A stretch of DNA of 64,000 nt from Paroedura picta (lineage: Eukaryota > Chordata > Lepidosauria > Squamata > Gekkonidae): the NCBI RefSeq assembly GCF_049243985.1, contig NC_135373.1, positions 91,135,213 to 91,199,212 on the forward strand, given 5' to 3'. The stretch's first letter is position 1. Each line of letters starts with the position of its first letter. Below are positions 25,011 to 36,166 of the stretch, one piece after another. The notes below the pieces were generated by a model. It was not told the origin of the DNA, did no database searches, and was given only the letters and a program-made list of their open reading frames with translations. The translations under genes and the position numbers were made by a program.

Positions 25011-25267
25011 GCCTCTACACTAGTTGGTGACCAGAGCTATGTCCACACAATGTTTGATAGTGCATGATTTTTATGCTCTAGTAACTAGTAATAATTTGAA
25101 ACTGGACTATTCACACAGGCTAATCTGGTTTCTACAGACTGCGATACTCAGTGCTAGTATACTATCTGGTAATATGTGGATAACTGTTCCCACCTGTGTT
25201 TTTGTTTTCATTCACCTTACTCAGATATTAGCTAATCAGTATTTTGCAAAGAGTAAACATTAACTCA

Positions 25268-27170
25268 AATCAAAATGGCTGTCTGAGGAAGCTTTACAAA
25301 TGGCTAAGGAGAGAAGGGAAGTGAAAGGCAAGGGAGAAAGAGAAAGATACACCCAATTGAATGCAGAATTCCAGAGAAAAGCTAGAAGAGATAAGAATGC
25401 CTTCTTAAATGAACAGTGCAAACAAATAGAAGAAAACAATAGAATGGGGAGGACCAGAGATCTTTTCAAGAAAATTGGAGATATGAAGAGAACGTTTCAT
25501 GCAAAGATGGGTATGATAAGGGACCAAAATGGTAGGGACCTCACAGAAGCAGAAGAGATCAAACAAAGGTGGCAAAATTATACAGAAGAACTATACAAGA
25601 GCGAGCTTAACATCCCTGATGACCACAATGGGGTAGTTACTGACCTGGAGCCAGACATCCTGGAATGTGAAGTCAAATGGGCCTTAGGAAGTCTGAGCAA
25701 CAATAAAGCTAGTGGTAGTGACAGCATTCCAGTTGAACTATTCAAAATCTTAAAGGACGATGCAGTAAAAGTGCTACACTCAATATGCCAGCAAATTTGG
25801 AAAACTCAACAATGGCCACATGATTGGAAAAGGTCAGTTTACATTCCAATCCCAAAGAAGGGCAATGCCAAAGAATGTTCAAACTACCGCACCATCGCAC
25901 TAATTTCTCATGCTAGCAAAGTTATGCTCAAAATCCTACAAGCTAGGCTCCAGCAATATGTGGACCGAGAACTTCCAGAAGTACAGGCAGGATTTCGAAG
26001 AGGCAGAGGAACTAGAGATCAAATTGCCAACATACGCTGGATCATGGAGAAAGCTAGGGAGTACCAGAAGAACGTCTACTTCTGCTTCATTGACTATGCT
26101 AAAGCCTTTGATTGTGTGGAGCACAACAAATTGTGGCAAGTTCTTAAAGAGATGGGAATACCAGAGCATCTTATTTGTCTCTTGAGAAATTTATATGCAG
26201 GTCAAGAAGCAACAGTGAGAACTGAACATGGAATCACTGACTGGTTCAAAATTGAGAAAGGAGTTCGGCAAGGCTGTATACTGTCGCCTTGCCTATTTAA
26301 CTTGTATGCAGAGCACATCATGAGAAATGCGGGATTAGAGGAGTCACAAATTGGGATCAAGATTGCAGGGAGAAATATCAACAACCTCAGATATGCAGAT
26401 GATACCACTCTAATGGCAGAAAGTGAAGAGGAACTAAAGAGCCTGTTGATGCGGGTGAAGGAGGAGAGTGCCAAAGTTGGCTTGAAACTCAACATCAAGA
26501 AAACAAAGATCATGGCATCCGGCCCTCTCAATTCCTGGCAAATAGAAGGGGAAGAAATGGAGATAGTGACAGATTTTATTTTCCTGGGCTCCAAGATCAC
26601 TGCAGATGGGGACTGCAGCAAAGAAATTAAAAGACGCTTGCTCCTGGGGAGGAAAGCTATGGCAAATCTAGACAGCATCCTAAAAAGCAGAGACATCACC
26701 CTGCCAACAAAAGTGCGTTTAGTCAAGGCTATGGTCTTCCCAGTTGCAATGTATGGCTGCGAAAGTTGGACCATAAGGAAGGCTGAGCGTCAAAGAATTG
26801 AGGCTTTTGAACTCTGGTGCTGGAGAAGACTCTTGCGAGTCCCTTGGACTGCAAGGCGAACAAACCAGTCAGTCCTAGAGGAGATCAGCCCTGACTGCTC
26901 TTTAGAAGGCCAGATCCTGAAGATGAAACTCAAATATTTTGGCCACCTCATGAGAAGGAAGGACTCCCTGGAGAAGAGCCTAATGCTGGGAGAGATCGAG
27001 GGCAAAAGAAGAAGGGGACGACAGAGAATGAGGTGGATGGATGGAGTTACTGAAGCAGTAGGTGCAAACTTAAATGGACTCCGGGGAATGGTAGAGGACA
27101 GGAAGGCCTGGAGGATCATTGTCCATGGGGTCGCGATGGGTCGGACACGACTTCGCACATAACAACAACA
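25268..27170 (+). mobile_element. RTE-BovB LINE, 5'-truncated insertion with 13-bp target duplication
   Basis: The 13-mer AAACATTAACTCA occurs at 25255-25267 and again at 27171-27183, flanking the element exactly. The 3' end is ...TCGGACACGACTTCGCACA then TAACAACAACA, the short (CAA)n-type BovB tail. The 5' end lies inside ORF2, downstream of the endonuclease, as expected of incomplete target-primed reverse transcription. The perfect duplication and open frame indicate a young copy. Confidence 0.93.
25300..27162 (+). CDS. BovB ORF2 fragment: complete reverse transcriptase and C-terminal domain (620 codons)
   Basis: The frame covers the BovB segment from KERREVKGKGERERYTQLNA through the RT core to the normal C-terminal ending (GVAMGRTRLRT). 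RT landmarks are IPIPKKGNAKECSNYRTIAL, QAGFRRGRGTRDQ, FCFIDYAKAFD (motif A), KGVRQGCILSPCLFN (motif B) and RYADDTTL (motif C), then LGSKITADGDCS and MYGCESWT. It is uninterrupted. The N-terminal AP endonuclease of a full BovB ORF2 is absent because the insertion is 5'-truncated; the reading frame is open a few codons upstream (WLSEEALQ) before the target duplication. It could not transpose alone without the endonuclease. Confidence 0.92.
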   Translation: MAKERREVKGKGERERYTQLNAEFQRKARRDKNAFLNEQCKQIEENNRMGRTRDLFKKIGDMKRTFHAKMGMIRDQNGRDLTEAEEIKQRWQNYTEELYKSELNIPDDHNGVVTDLEPDILECEVKWALGSLSNNKASGSDSIPVELFKILKDDAVKVLHSICQQIWKTQQWPHDWKRSVYIPIPKKGNAKECSNYRTIALISHASKVMLKILQARLQQYVDRELPEVQAGFRRGRGTRDQIANIRWIMEKAREYQKNVYFCFIDYAKAFDCVEHNKLWQVLKEMGIPEHLICLLRNLYAGQEATVRTEHGITDWFKIEKGVRQGCILSPCLFNLYAEHIMRNAGLEESQIGIKIAGRNINNLRYADDTTLMAESEEELKSLLMRVKEESAKVGLKLNIKKTKIMASGPLNSWQIEGEEMEIVTDFIFLGSKITADGDCSKEIKRRLLLGRKAMANLDSILKSRDITLPTKVRLVKAMVFPVAMYGCESWTIRKAERQRIEAFELWCWRRLLRVPWTARRTNQSVLEEISPDCSLEGQILKMKLKYFGHLMRRKDSLEKSLMLGEIEGKRRRGRQRMRWMDGVTEAVGANLNGLRGMVEDRKAWRIIVHGVAMGRTRLRT

Positions 27171-27570
27171 AAACATTAACTCAGCTAACCTTGCACTATC
27201 TGAATAAACGTATTTATTATGTGCAGGCAAGCTATCATGCTATTGTTATGGGATTGGGGTTGTTGTGAGAATATCCTGTGAAGGATAAAATGCAGTCTGG
27301 GTATACTTCATCCAGCTTTATTTAAATATCCTACCTATATGATCTCATACCTAACTGAAGACAGAGCTGAAGGGAAATAAGGCTTTGCACAGCCAAAACT
27401 TTATGGATCAATTGACTTTGGTTCCAAATGTTCTGGCTTCAATGTGTTCACATGTCTTCTTTGAACAATGCCTGCAGATTAAGCAATGGCCAGAAACTTA
27501 GGTGGATTTTAAATGGCTGGCCAGATCACAAGTGTGCAAGAAGAGATAAAAGTTGAAGTGCATTTTCTGT

Positions 27571-28468
27571 GGGCCATTTCGCACGGCTTCAAAATAGCAC
27601 AATGGTTGCTAATTGGAAACGCTACTAATTTGCCATAACCCACGACGTCGTAGACAATCTGCAACAATCCTGAAACCGACCCGCAAAAAGCGCTTCGTTG
27701 TAGCGCTTTCAGGGGAATCCAGAAAAGTGGATTCACCCTCCGGATAGCGATACACTCCTGCAACCAATCTGCAACAATAGCGCTAAAGACCTGTGCGTTA
27801 CCATTGTTGCGGGTTCTTCAAAGTCCCTCCTCCTGAGCCTGTCCTCCAAACTTCCGGCGAAGCGATCGCCATTTTTTTTTCTCTGAGCGAGCGGGGATAA
27901 ACGCACCAGCGAGCCTCTTTCTGTTTAGAGGCTTCCCTGGCTTCAGTCCTTCACCTTTAGTCACTAAGCACAAACCACATAAAAGCCCGTTTGCTGAAAT
28001 AAAGTCCCTTTATTTTTTACACATTAATTCAGCCGAAAATCGGGCCCGTGAGAGGGGGGGGGGATTTTTTTTTTATCACTCGAGGCAGCGTGCCAACGAT
28101 CATACAATCAAACGACAGCTCACATTAGGCAGCTGGATGGGTCTCTCCGTTGCAACGAATCTACCTAGATTCGTTGCTATGGGTCTGTTTTTTTTTTTAA
28201 AAAACCTTCCTTAAAGGGAAAGAGGCTGTTTGGGAGCATGCTAACGGATGCCCATTGGCTGCTTGACGGCCAGGGGCGGAACGAGCTTGACAATAGCGCT
28301 TCCTTTCTAGCGATTTCTGCCGAGACCGGAAGCCTGTGGGAAACGCTAAAAAACGCAACTGATTCCACTACAAAGGCAGGTATGCATAACGACGAATTCC
28401 ACTATTTTAAATGGCGATTTTTCATTCCGCAAACAATTTGCAACAAAGATCCCCGTGCGAAAAGGCCC
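27571..28468 (-). mobile_element. 0.9-kb non-autonomous DNA transposon, copy 3 (inverted)
   Basis: The same element in reverse orientation: GGGCCATTTCGCACGGC at the left edge and CCCCGTGCGAAAAGGCCC at the right. It is flanked by TGT at 27568-27570 and 28469-28471. All three copies have matching 3-bp flanks of the form TGW, preceded on the left by C. Confidence 0.8.
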
Positions 28469-28978
28469 TGTATTTTGAAGGGACTTGGGTCCCTTCTTAT
28501 CTCAGGTCCCTGAGGATGCAAAGGCTTCCCATGACTCTTTTTTGCAATGCACCATTTGGATAAATCAACTGCATATGCTGTGACTTGGATGGCCCAGGAG
28601 GTTCAGTTCTGACTTAGGATGCTATTGGAATGCCATTTGGTCCCAGTTGTCTGGATGAGTTTAACTTGTTTATATCTGATGAAGTGGACCAGACTTGATC
28701 TTTTTAATTCAAATCTGACAGCTAGGTTAATTTATTTAAAATATTTCTATGCTGCCTTTCAGCCCAATTCAGGGTCTCCAAGGCAGCAAATATTAATGTA
28801 TTAAAACAAAATATCAAAACAGTTCAGACATTAGAACATTTAAGATATATACAGTCCAGGACCAGGCTCCCATGCCTGACTTAGTCCATCTTCCCATAGG
28901 CAAGTCATAAAAAACTCAAAACACAGAGGGCCTTCACCTGGAATGGGAGGTAGCAGGGAATCCAGAAGACAGCTGAGT

Positions 28979-29232
28979 AAGAGCCAGCTTGGTGTAGTGG
29001 TTAGGAGTGCAGATTTCTAATCTGGCAAGCTGGGTTTGATTCCTTGCTCCCCCACATGCAGCCATCTGGGTGACTTTGGGCTCGCCACAGCACTGATAAA
29101 GCTGTTCTGACCGAACAGTGATATCAGGGCTCTCTCAGCCTCACCTACTTCACAGGGTGTCTGTAGTAGGGAAAGGGAAGGCAACTGTAGAGAAAAGTGG
29201 CATATAAGAACCAACTCTTCTTCTTCTTCAAG
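28979..29232 (+). mobile_element. tRNA-derived SINE (same family), full length
   Basis: GAGCCAGCTTGGTGTAGTGG head, GGGTTTGATTCC B box, TCACCTACTTCACAGGGTGT body and AACCAACTC(TTC)n tail. The best-preserved copy of the family here. Confidence 0.9.
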
Positions 29233-29239
29233 ACCTGTT

Positions 29240-29345
29240 ATTTTGTTCCTTGCTCTTTACTACTCAAAGGGGTCACGAAGCAGCTTGCAGTTGCCTACCC
29301 TTCCTCTCCCTACAACAGACCCTGTGAGGCAGTGCTCATCTGGTA
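29240..29345 (-). mobile_element. MIR-like tRNA SINE fragment
   Basis: CTCCCTACAACAGACCCTGT and GAGGCAGTGCTCATCTGG match the reversed SINE body; directly follows the (TTC) tail of the SINE at 28.98 kb. Confidence 0.4.
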
Positions 29346-29419
29346 GCTGGGCTAATCCCCTCTTCCATATGACATTGGCATCGGCCTGTCCCAGGCCTAT
29401 CCTGATTCAGCCCCTCTGC

Positions 29420-29920
29420 TGCCCCATGGCAAGGGAACATGGATATTTCTGGGTTCCTTTTCTTGTCCTAGGTGCCAATGGGACCTACGCCAGGGCAGGC
29501 CCTTGTGGCAGGGAAGAGCTGGGCTGGAAGACCAAGCTCTTCCCCCAACCCTGGGCCAAGTATGGTGTCCCAGAATGGATACAAAATGCCCTATGTGGCT
29601 CCACAGCACTGCGCAGCACTGCCAAGCTCCCTTGGGCATTTTTTGTTTGTTTAGGAACATGATATTGCTACCACATTCCTAAAAAGAAAAACAATGGGCC
29701 TCCACCATCTCCCCTCCCCCGCATGGCATAACTTTTCTGCCCCAGCTACCTTGGACTCAGAAATCTGGGCCAGACAGGATGTACTACCAAAAACGGTCCC
29801 TCATGGGGACACAGGAAGTGGTTGGGCAAACTGGCCCATTGTAAAGAACTGGTGGCAGACTGGAGTGGCACCGCTGGTGCAGAAAGGGTATTGGAAGAGT
29901 TTTAATCTCCCTAGAGGAGC
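29420..29920. other. GC-rich block related in part to 19.06-19.62 kb
   Basis: CACAGCACTGCGCAGCACTG and TTGGGCATTTTTTGTTTG parallel the earlier block; GGAGTGGCACCGCTGGTGCA matches it in the opposite orientation. No gene recognised. Confidence 0.4.
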
Positions 29921-31794
29921 ACCTTCAGCATATTGTTTATACTATAACTCCGTACGATTATTCATTCAAAAAGTTGGTAATAGTTCCAGTGATCGTAAAA
30001 TTTTTCCGGAGGTATTCGGTTCCCTAGATTTGTTATTCTGGCCATCCTAGCAAGTTCTGCCATCTTGTCTAGCCACATATCCATTCCAGGTAGGTTTTGC
30101 TGTTTCCAGTTACCCTGCTTTTATTGTTATTGTTATTGTGCTCTTACTGCATAGATTAGATCACAACATTTTAGCATTTGCTGTGGGGAGTACAAAAATA
30201 ATTTGACTCTCAGTGAGCCTTCTTTCTCGCTTGTAATATCAGTACTAGTTTAATGTGGCATGAAATACTACACAATTGTGTCTGTTAATAAGTTACAAGA
30301 TAGAATCTTCCCTTCAAGCAATAACATCTTCTACCCCTTTTTGTTTTGAAGATGTGTTTTTACTACCTTTTCTTTAAGCCTAGACGTATTAGTCAGTAAA
30401 GTGTGAACAAATCTGCATATTAAATTAAATATTTATGATACTGTCTCTAAAGAAAGAACACACTGTTTTCTATATTTAATCAACTCCCAAAGAGTGGTGG
30501 CTTCCTTTTGGCTTGGGCACGCATCTCAAAGCATGCTTTTGTTCAATTAAATGTTAAACAACTGTTGATTACAAATTTTGGGCTACCTGAGCACCATAAA
30601 ATCACCAGAAAGAAGAGGATCCTCTTAGATGCGGCTAATGTTGAAGTCTCAACTGCCTCCTTGTCAATATACGAATCCAATCTCCTTGCTCATAAAATGG
30701 CTGAGCATGAGAAAGTGGCAGAGCTGATGAAGCATTTTGCACACTGAAGCACTTTATGAAAAGGTGTAGGGAAGTCGGAGATGCTGAAGGCTTTTAAATA
30801 TTAACCACTTGAACCTGACCAAAGATCAGCCCTTGAAAGCTTAAGTGCTCAGCTTGCCCAAAACAGAGGTGAGATGCTAGTTTGATATTCCAAACCTAAG
30901 AGACAGTCTGAATCTGGTGAGCTGCAAAATAATGGAGCTCTCTGCCCACCGCAGCCACACGTAGCCACCCAGCCTCAAAACCACACCATAGAACAGCCAC
31001 CCTGCCAAGAAGATCGGCTTGAGCAGAGGAAGATGAGTGGAGGACACAGTGACCTTTTCCTTTGAGTCCTCAGATAGGGCCCAGTGGCTAGTACTACTTG
31101 GAGGCTGTTTTCAGGACAGCACTTTGATTACAGAAATATTTGATTGACCCGAGACAGGAATGTTTCCAGGGCACAGACAGATACATTTTTAATCTGCAGA
31201 GCACTTGACTTTATTTGAATGATTTGCATAGAGTTTGACATGAGCCAAGGCAGTGCAGTAGAAACAAAATTAGCCTAATTTATTCAATGAAATTAGTGAC
31301 AAAGGACACAAAAGGCAGCACATCTTTGAAAACCATACGATCAGCTATGCAAGAAGGACTTCTAGTGGCTACAGCAGTGCATTGCTTTTTTGCCCCTCTG
31401 CTCAGGCATTTGTGAATATGCACACATCAATATTGAGACATACAAGGTGAAACTTGTATTTATGAAAGACCTAAAACAGGATCCTTGAATCAGAGATACA
31501 TGCTGACAATATAACTATAACTATCATCAGCATCTAGTGTATATTCACAGGAATTTAGTTATTCCTCTTCTGCCTAAACAAACAAATAGCATGCCTGAAC
31601 ACAATTTGACTAGGGTTGTGCACACACTGCCATGTTTCTTGGATTGTGACTCATGTGCAGGATGCCTGTGAGAAAGCTCAATTCTGCATTTGTGCTATGC
31701 ACCTTCTCTACAGAGGCTTAAGAGCTGGCTTTGTTGTTTATTTCAATAATCTAAAAAGGTCAAAATAAGGGAAATGAATTTAAGCCTTTGTAGG
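29921..31794. other. Repeat-poor intergenic stretch
   Basis: A 79-codon frame at 30508-30747 has an exon-like composition (KITRKKRILLDAANVEVSTA) but no domain, and I cannot place it in any gene. Otherwise nothing recognised. Confidence 0.45.
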
Positions 31795-31926
31795 GTGGAG
31801 TCACTGAAGCAGTAGGTGCAAACTTCAATGGACTCCAGGCAATGGTAGAGGACAGGAAGGTCTGGAGGATCATTGTCCATGGGGTCGCGATGGGTTGGAC
31901 ATGACTTCGCACCTAACAACAATAAG
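31795..31926 (+). mobile_element. BovB 3'-end fragment
   Basis: The sequence GTCACTGAAGCAGTAGGTGC through GTAGAGGACAGGAAGG to GACATGACTTCGCACCTAAC and AACAATAA matches the last ~130 bp of the 27.1-kb copy. Both ends are short and I see no clear target duplication. Confidence 0.88.
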
Positions 31927-33187
31927 GGTAGAACACAATTTTCAACTTTAGTACTAATATTTATTAAAGTTAAAAACCCAAGGCTTATAGCATGATTTGT
32001 AAGTCACTTCGGGGGACTTCCTTTCAGGGATGGGCATGAACTAGCTCATAAACTAAAGTCTGTTATGAACTTTGGCCAGCTTATGAAGTTCATGGCAGGT
32101 CAACTGGAACAAACTTTCTGAAAACAGTTTGTGGATATTCATGAATTTCCAGACAGACGTCTCCACTCGATCAAAATGATTATCAAACTTCAAAGCAATG
32201 GGGGAGCCCCCAGAATTTTCCAGCCTTAAAAATACTCTAGTCAGTTTCATACTAATCTAGTCAGTTTCAAGAGGTCCCTTTTGTCTGAGTTCCTGTGTTT
32301 AGGGATAGGCACACTCTCGGAAAATGCAGTTTGTTTTAGTTCATGGTTCCAGCTCCAAAACACTTCTGCTTCTCCCAGGAGTTGTCACTCCACATTTTGG
32401 GCTGTCATTCCAGGCCCTGAACATTTCTGCTACTCTCACAGGCTGTCATATCCATCTGGGGGCTGTCATTCCAGTGCCAGAACACTTCTATTCCCAGGAG
32501 CCACCATTCCATGCCAGGGTCTGCCATTCCAGTTCCAGAACACTTCTGCTCCTTCCAGGGGCTGTCATTTCAGTCTGGGCTCTGTCATTCTAGTTAGGAA
32601 CTTGAAGGTTAAGCAAACTGAAAATTAAAATAAAATACAATTATATATTATCTAGTAGTGCACATAAATATAATCAAAAACTTCAAACAAAAATATCCTT
32701 AAAACACATCCACATTTACAGTAACCTATGGAATGTTACATGTACAATTTTCTATAATAACATCGATGGTTACATATTCTATAACCAATGACCATATGTT
32801 TTTTTATCTAAAGGGACTTCTTCAGTGGTCAAATAAACAATATATATAAACTCTTTCAACATACAATATAGAATCAAGGCCTGGCAGGTAGAATATGGGT
32901 CATGAAAAATGATTTTAAAGAAGGCATTCAAAATTGTCCAAATGTTTAATTTGTAGATCTAATTTGTATTTTGAATGTCTTTTTTAAAAACAGAGTTCTG
33001 TACATTTAAATCACAAGCCAGCTGTGTACAGCCATGACTGGCAGGCTCCTGCAATGCCTTCAGGAAATCTTCCATCCAAACCTTTAAAAAGCAATGAATG
33101 AAAAAATTAACATGCAAGTGATAATTCAGTACTTCATGACAAACTTATTTGGTTTGTGGCTGAGACAGCATTCAATTTGTTGGTCTG
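31927..33187. other. Intergenic DNA with minisatellite
   Basis: GGGATGGGCATGAACT at about 32028 and a similar GGGATAGGCACACT at about 32301 may be parts of an unclassified repeat. 32,620-33,187 is AT-rich with nothing recognised. Confidence 0.45.
32340..32610 (+). repeat. Minisatellite, about 60-bp period, four to five units
   Basis: The element CACTTCTGCT or close variants occurs at 32361, 32422, 32483 and 32541, with GGGCTGTCATTCCAG-like segments between. Units differ from each other at many bases. Confidence 0.8.
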
Positions 33188-33199
33188 TATATCTGTCAT

Positions 33200-33481
33200 T
33201 GCCAAGGGCCTCTTGTGGCGCAGAGTGGTAAGGCAGCCATCTGAAAGCTTTGCCTATGAGGCTGGTAGTTCAATCCCACCAGCCGGCTCAAGGTTAACTC
33301 AGCCTTCCATCCTTCCGAGGTTGATAAAATGAGTACCCAGCTTGCTGGGGGGGGTAAGCGGTAATGACTGCGGAAGGCACTGGCATACCACCCCGTATTG
33401 AGTCTGCCATGAAAACGCTAGAGGGCGTCACCCCAAGGGTCAGACATGACCCGGTGCTTGCACAGGGGATACCTTTACCTT
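33200..33481 (+). mobile_element. Sauria-type tRNA SINE with BovB-like tail, copy 1
   Basis: The tRNA-derived head has an A-box-like TGGCGCAGAGTGG and a B-box-like GTTCAATCCC. The body includes GAGGGCGTCACCCCAAGGG. The tail GGGTCAGACATGACCCGG to ACCTTTACCTTTA resembles the BovB 3' end and finishes in ACCTTT units. TATATCTGTCAT / TATACCTGTCAT at 33188-33199 and 33482-33493 are a 12-bp target duplication with one mismatch. Confidence 0.92.
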
Positions 33482-33925
33482 TATACCTGTCATCTGAATT
33501 GCAAAGCCAGTAAGGCATGAATCCCACATTGTCTGTTCACATTGAGCTTCTTCCTTTTGATTTTTCCACCGAGATAATTAATCACCTGACCATGTACAGA
33601 ATTGCCTTCTGGGAGGGCCAGGACTCCAAGCTTCCCTTCCTAGACCCAAGTCCTTGCCTCTGTGTCCAATTCACTACATGGTGCACCCTAGAGGAATGCT
33701 TGCCAACTGCCAGCCTTCCCCCTCATGGAGTTCCCTTTTATAATAGCATGTCTGAAATGGTGGAGATCAATGTGATACAGAGAACTACTATCAGCATTTG
33801 TTAAAAACAAAATGTTTTCAAGCATACATTTAGAACAGCACCAGATTGAGAAAGGGATCAAGAAGAAATAGGTAAAATGAAATTCCTCTGTCTCTTTCTC
33901 TATCAGATGCTTAAATACAGGACAG

Positions 33926-33962
33926 CAACAACAAAAACAACAACAACAACTTGTTGTTGTTG
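33926..33962. repeat. (CAA)n/(TTG)n hairpin insertion with 12-bp flanking duplication
   Basis: A 37-bp CAA-rich then TTG-rich hairpin sits between exact copies of AATACAGGACAG at 33914-33925 and 33963-33974. It looks like an insertion of BovB-type tail sequence alone. Confidence 0.7.
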
Positions 33963-33974
33963 AATACAGGACAG

Positions 33975-35159
33975 GCTCCTTAGTTTATGAAGAGACAGAT
34001 TTCTAGAGTTTCCATCATCTTGAAGTTTCCTTCACGTGAGCACATGGTCAATGGCTGACTGCTCTAGACCTCAGTTAAGAGATCTGTCTGTTCTAATGGA
34101 CCCAACACAAAAGAGCACTTCATCCTTGCTCTCACAAGTTTTACCTTTCTGCCACCTACTGACCAGGCCAGGTAAGTGTTTCCTGGAGATCTCCACAAAT
34201 CTACTTCATAGAGTCTCTCTAGCATTTAAAACTTCCAGATCTCCATTCCCTGCTTGGAGACAGGGAAGAGCTTGAGCCACCCATTACCTCTATTAGCATT
34301 TTTATGAAGATGGACAAGGTACATCTGGAAAGCAATTGAACTCCTTACTGCTTCTGCCTGTTCTCTACCCAGAGGGGGGAAAAACAGTTAAAACTCAGAG
34401 TGAAGGTTTTATTCAGTTCGAACCTCCACAGATAAAGGCATTTCTTTACAGGTATCCCTAAATTTAAAAAGCATGGACAGGTAGGAAAACAGTCTTGGCA
34501 TTTGCCCCACCATTATGCAACTCTCTTGCTCTACAAGTCTGCCAAAGTGTCGGCCTGAATCCTTCAGAGAACAGTCAGACTTTCCTGCCAGTACTTGCAT
34601 TCAACAGCCATTGTGCAAGGGTGCCTGAGGTGTCATAGGAATTTGTTTTGTTGATATTGTATGTACTTTATTGTAGAACTAAATTAATCCAATATAAATT
34701 GGCATATACACTGAATGAACATTCATACTAAATACTCATTGCTACCCACTTGAATCTATACTCTGCTGATTTTAGTGAATAATCAGCACTGGAATTAAAT
34801 AAAGAAGAATTTCGACAAGAACTGTGGGAGCAAATTGGTGTTTTGTATTTGGAGCTTGAATGCTTTTTGAACACTGAATATTTTAATGTCAACTGAGGTA
34901 AGGGTTGGATTCTGTACTGAGTAACAGGAAATGATGGTTTTCTATGTTCTTGTGATTTACTGTTTTAATTAAGTAGCTGTAAACCTTTGTGTTTGACGTT
35001 ACATTGTTGCACTGATCACATTCCATCCATTCCAAGTATTACCACTCCTTATTTTAAAAGATTAAGAAGACTGATGAAGATATTTCTGCAGAATGCTGTG
35101 CATTCTTTTCTTGGATTATGATTCTTTTAAGGGGAAAAAACCCTATTTCAGTTAATCTG
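33975..35159. other. Unassigned intergenic DNA
   Basis: No gene or repeat recognised. Confidence 0.5.
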
Positions 35160-35390
35160 ACTGAGTAATAGGGCTGTTCACATGACTAGAAGCAACCTGG
35201 CTCAAACCAGTCGATTTGAGTATAATGGTACCCATACAGTATAATGGAACCCAACAAATTCAGGATTCCCCCCAATCTCAAATACAAAGGCTATGCCAGT
35301 ATTGAGATTCGGGAATATTGAACACCACCAATATTTTTCAGGTTCAATATACCCACCTCCAAATATATATATTGTGCACACCTCTAATTT
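35160..35390. mobile_element. Possible MITE with AGGGCTGTTCACA-like ends
   Basis: Left AGGGCTGTTCACA and right TGTGCACACCTCT are imperfect inverted ends about 220 bp apart; the interior has repeated AGTATAATGG. I could not find a target duplication. Confidence 0.4.
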
Positions 35391-35617
35391 GTGGCTTTGG
35401 AAACCGTTTTGCTTTTCAGTTCTCAATTATGGCAGTTTTTGGGACCCAGGGTGCTACCTGGCATTCTCTTAGGCTATTCTGAGTGGATTATAATCTGAAG
35501 GAACCATACAATAGGCTTAATGAAAACAACTAAGAGATAGGTTAATTTCAATTATTTTTGTGGTTTGGATATTTCTTTGCCTTTTTCTTCAGCCCTCTTA
35601 ATAAAAGCAATAAAGCA

Positions 35618-35688
35618 TAACACTTTGAGACTCCTTTGGGTAGTGAAAAGCAGGGTGTAAAAACCAACTCTTCTTATAACCAGCAGAC
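35618..35688 (+). mobile_element. tRNA SINE tail fragment
   Basis: CTTTGAGACTCCTTTGGGTA and AAAACCAACTCTTCTT match the 3' end of the TTGGTGTAGTGG SINE family. Confidence 0.65.
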
Positions 35689-36003
35689 TTCTTAAACTAT
35701 TTTCTCATCAAACCCCAACAACTCCCCCAACTCTGCCTGTTGGCTGGTGGTTAAATTGCCAGGCTCCCTCCTTTTTTCTTTCCAATAATTCAATCTAGCA
35801 TTTGAAAGTGATTTAGTGAGGGTCCTGGAGGGTGGAACTTGAAACCAACTGTCACACCACAAGAAGCCCTTCAGGGCAATGTCTCATCAGAAATGTTCAC
35901 AATAAGGGGCCAGTCTACCCTTGAGCAGACTAAAGCTCTATCTGGAACAGTATTTTGTTTGCAGCAACAACTAGACGTTTTCAAGAAGGGCAGTGTACTA
36001 GGG

Positions 36004-36158
36004 CAGGGGTAGTCAACCTGTGGTCCTCCAGATGTTCATGGACTACAATTCCCATGAGCCCCTGCCAGTATTTGCAGTGAGCCCCTGCATTTGCTGGCAG
36101 GGGCTCACGGGAATTGTAGTCCATGAACATCTGGAGCACCACAGGTTGACTACCCCTG
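36004..36158. mobile_element. Palindromic hAT-type MITE, copy B
   Basis: The same family as the 15.95-kb copy (CAGGGGTAGTCAACCTGTGG ... GACTACCCCTG), 155 bp. Flanks TACTAGGG and CACTAGGG match 7 of 8, a slightly aged 8-bp duplication. Confidence 0.88.
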
Positions 36159-36166
36159 CACTAGGG

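Noticed and set aside
30508-30747. 79-codon frame as an exon
   Set aside because: Amino-acid composition is exon-like but I recognise no family and see no partner exons.
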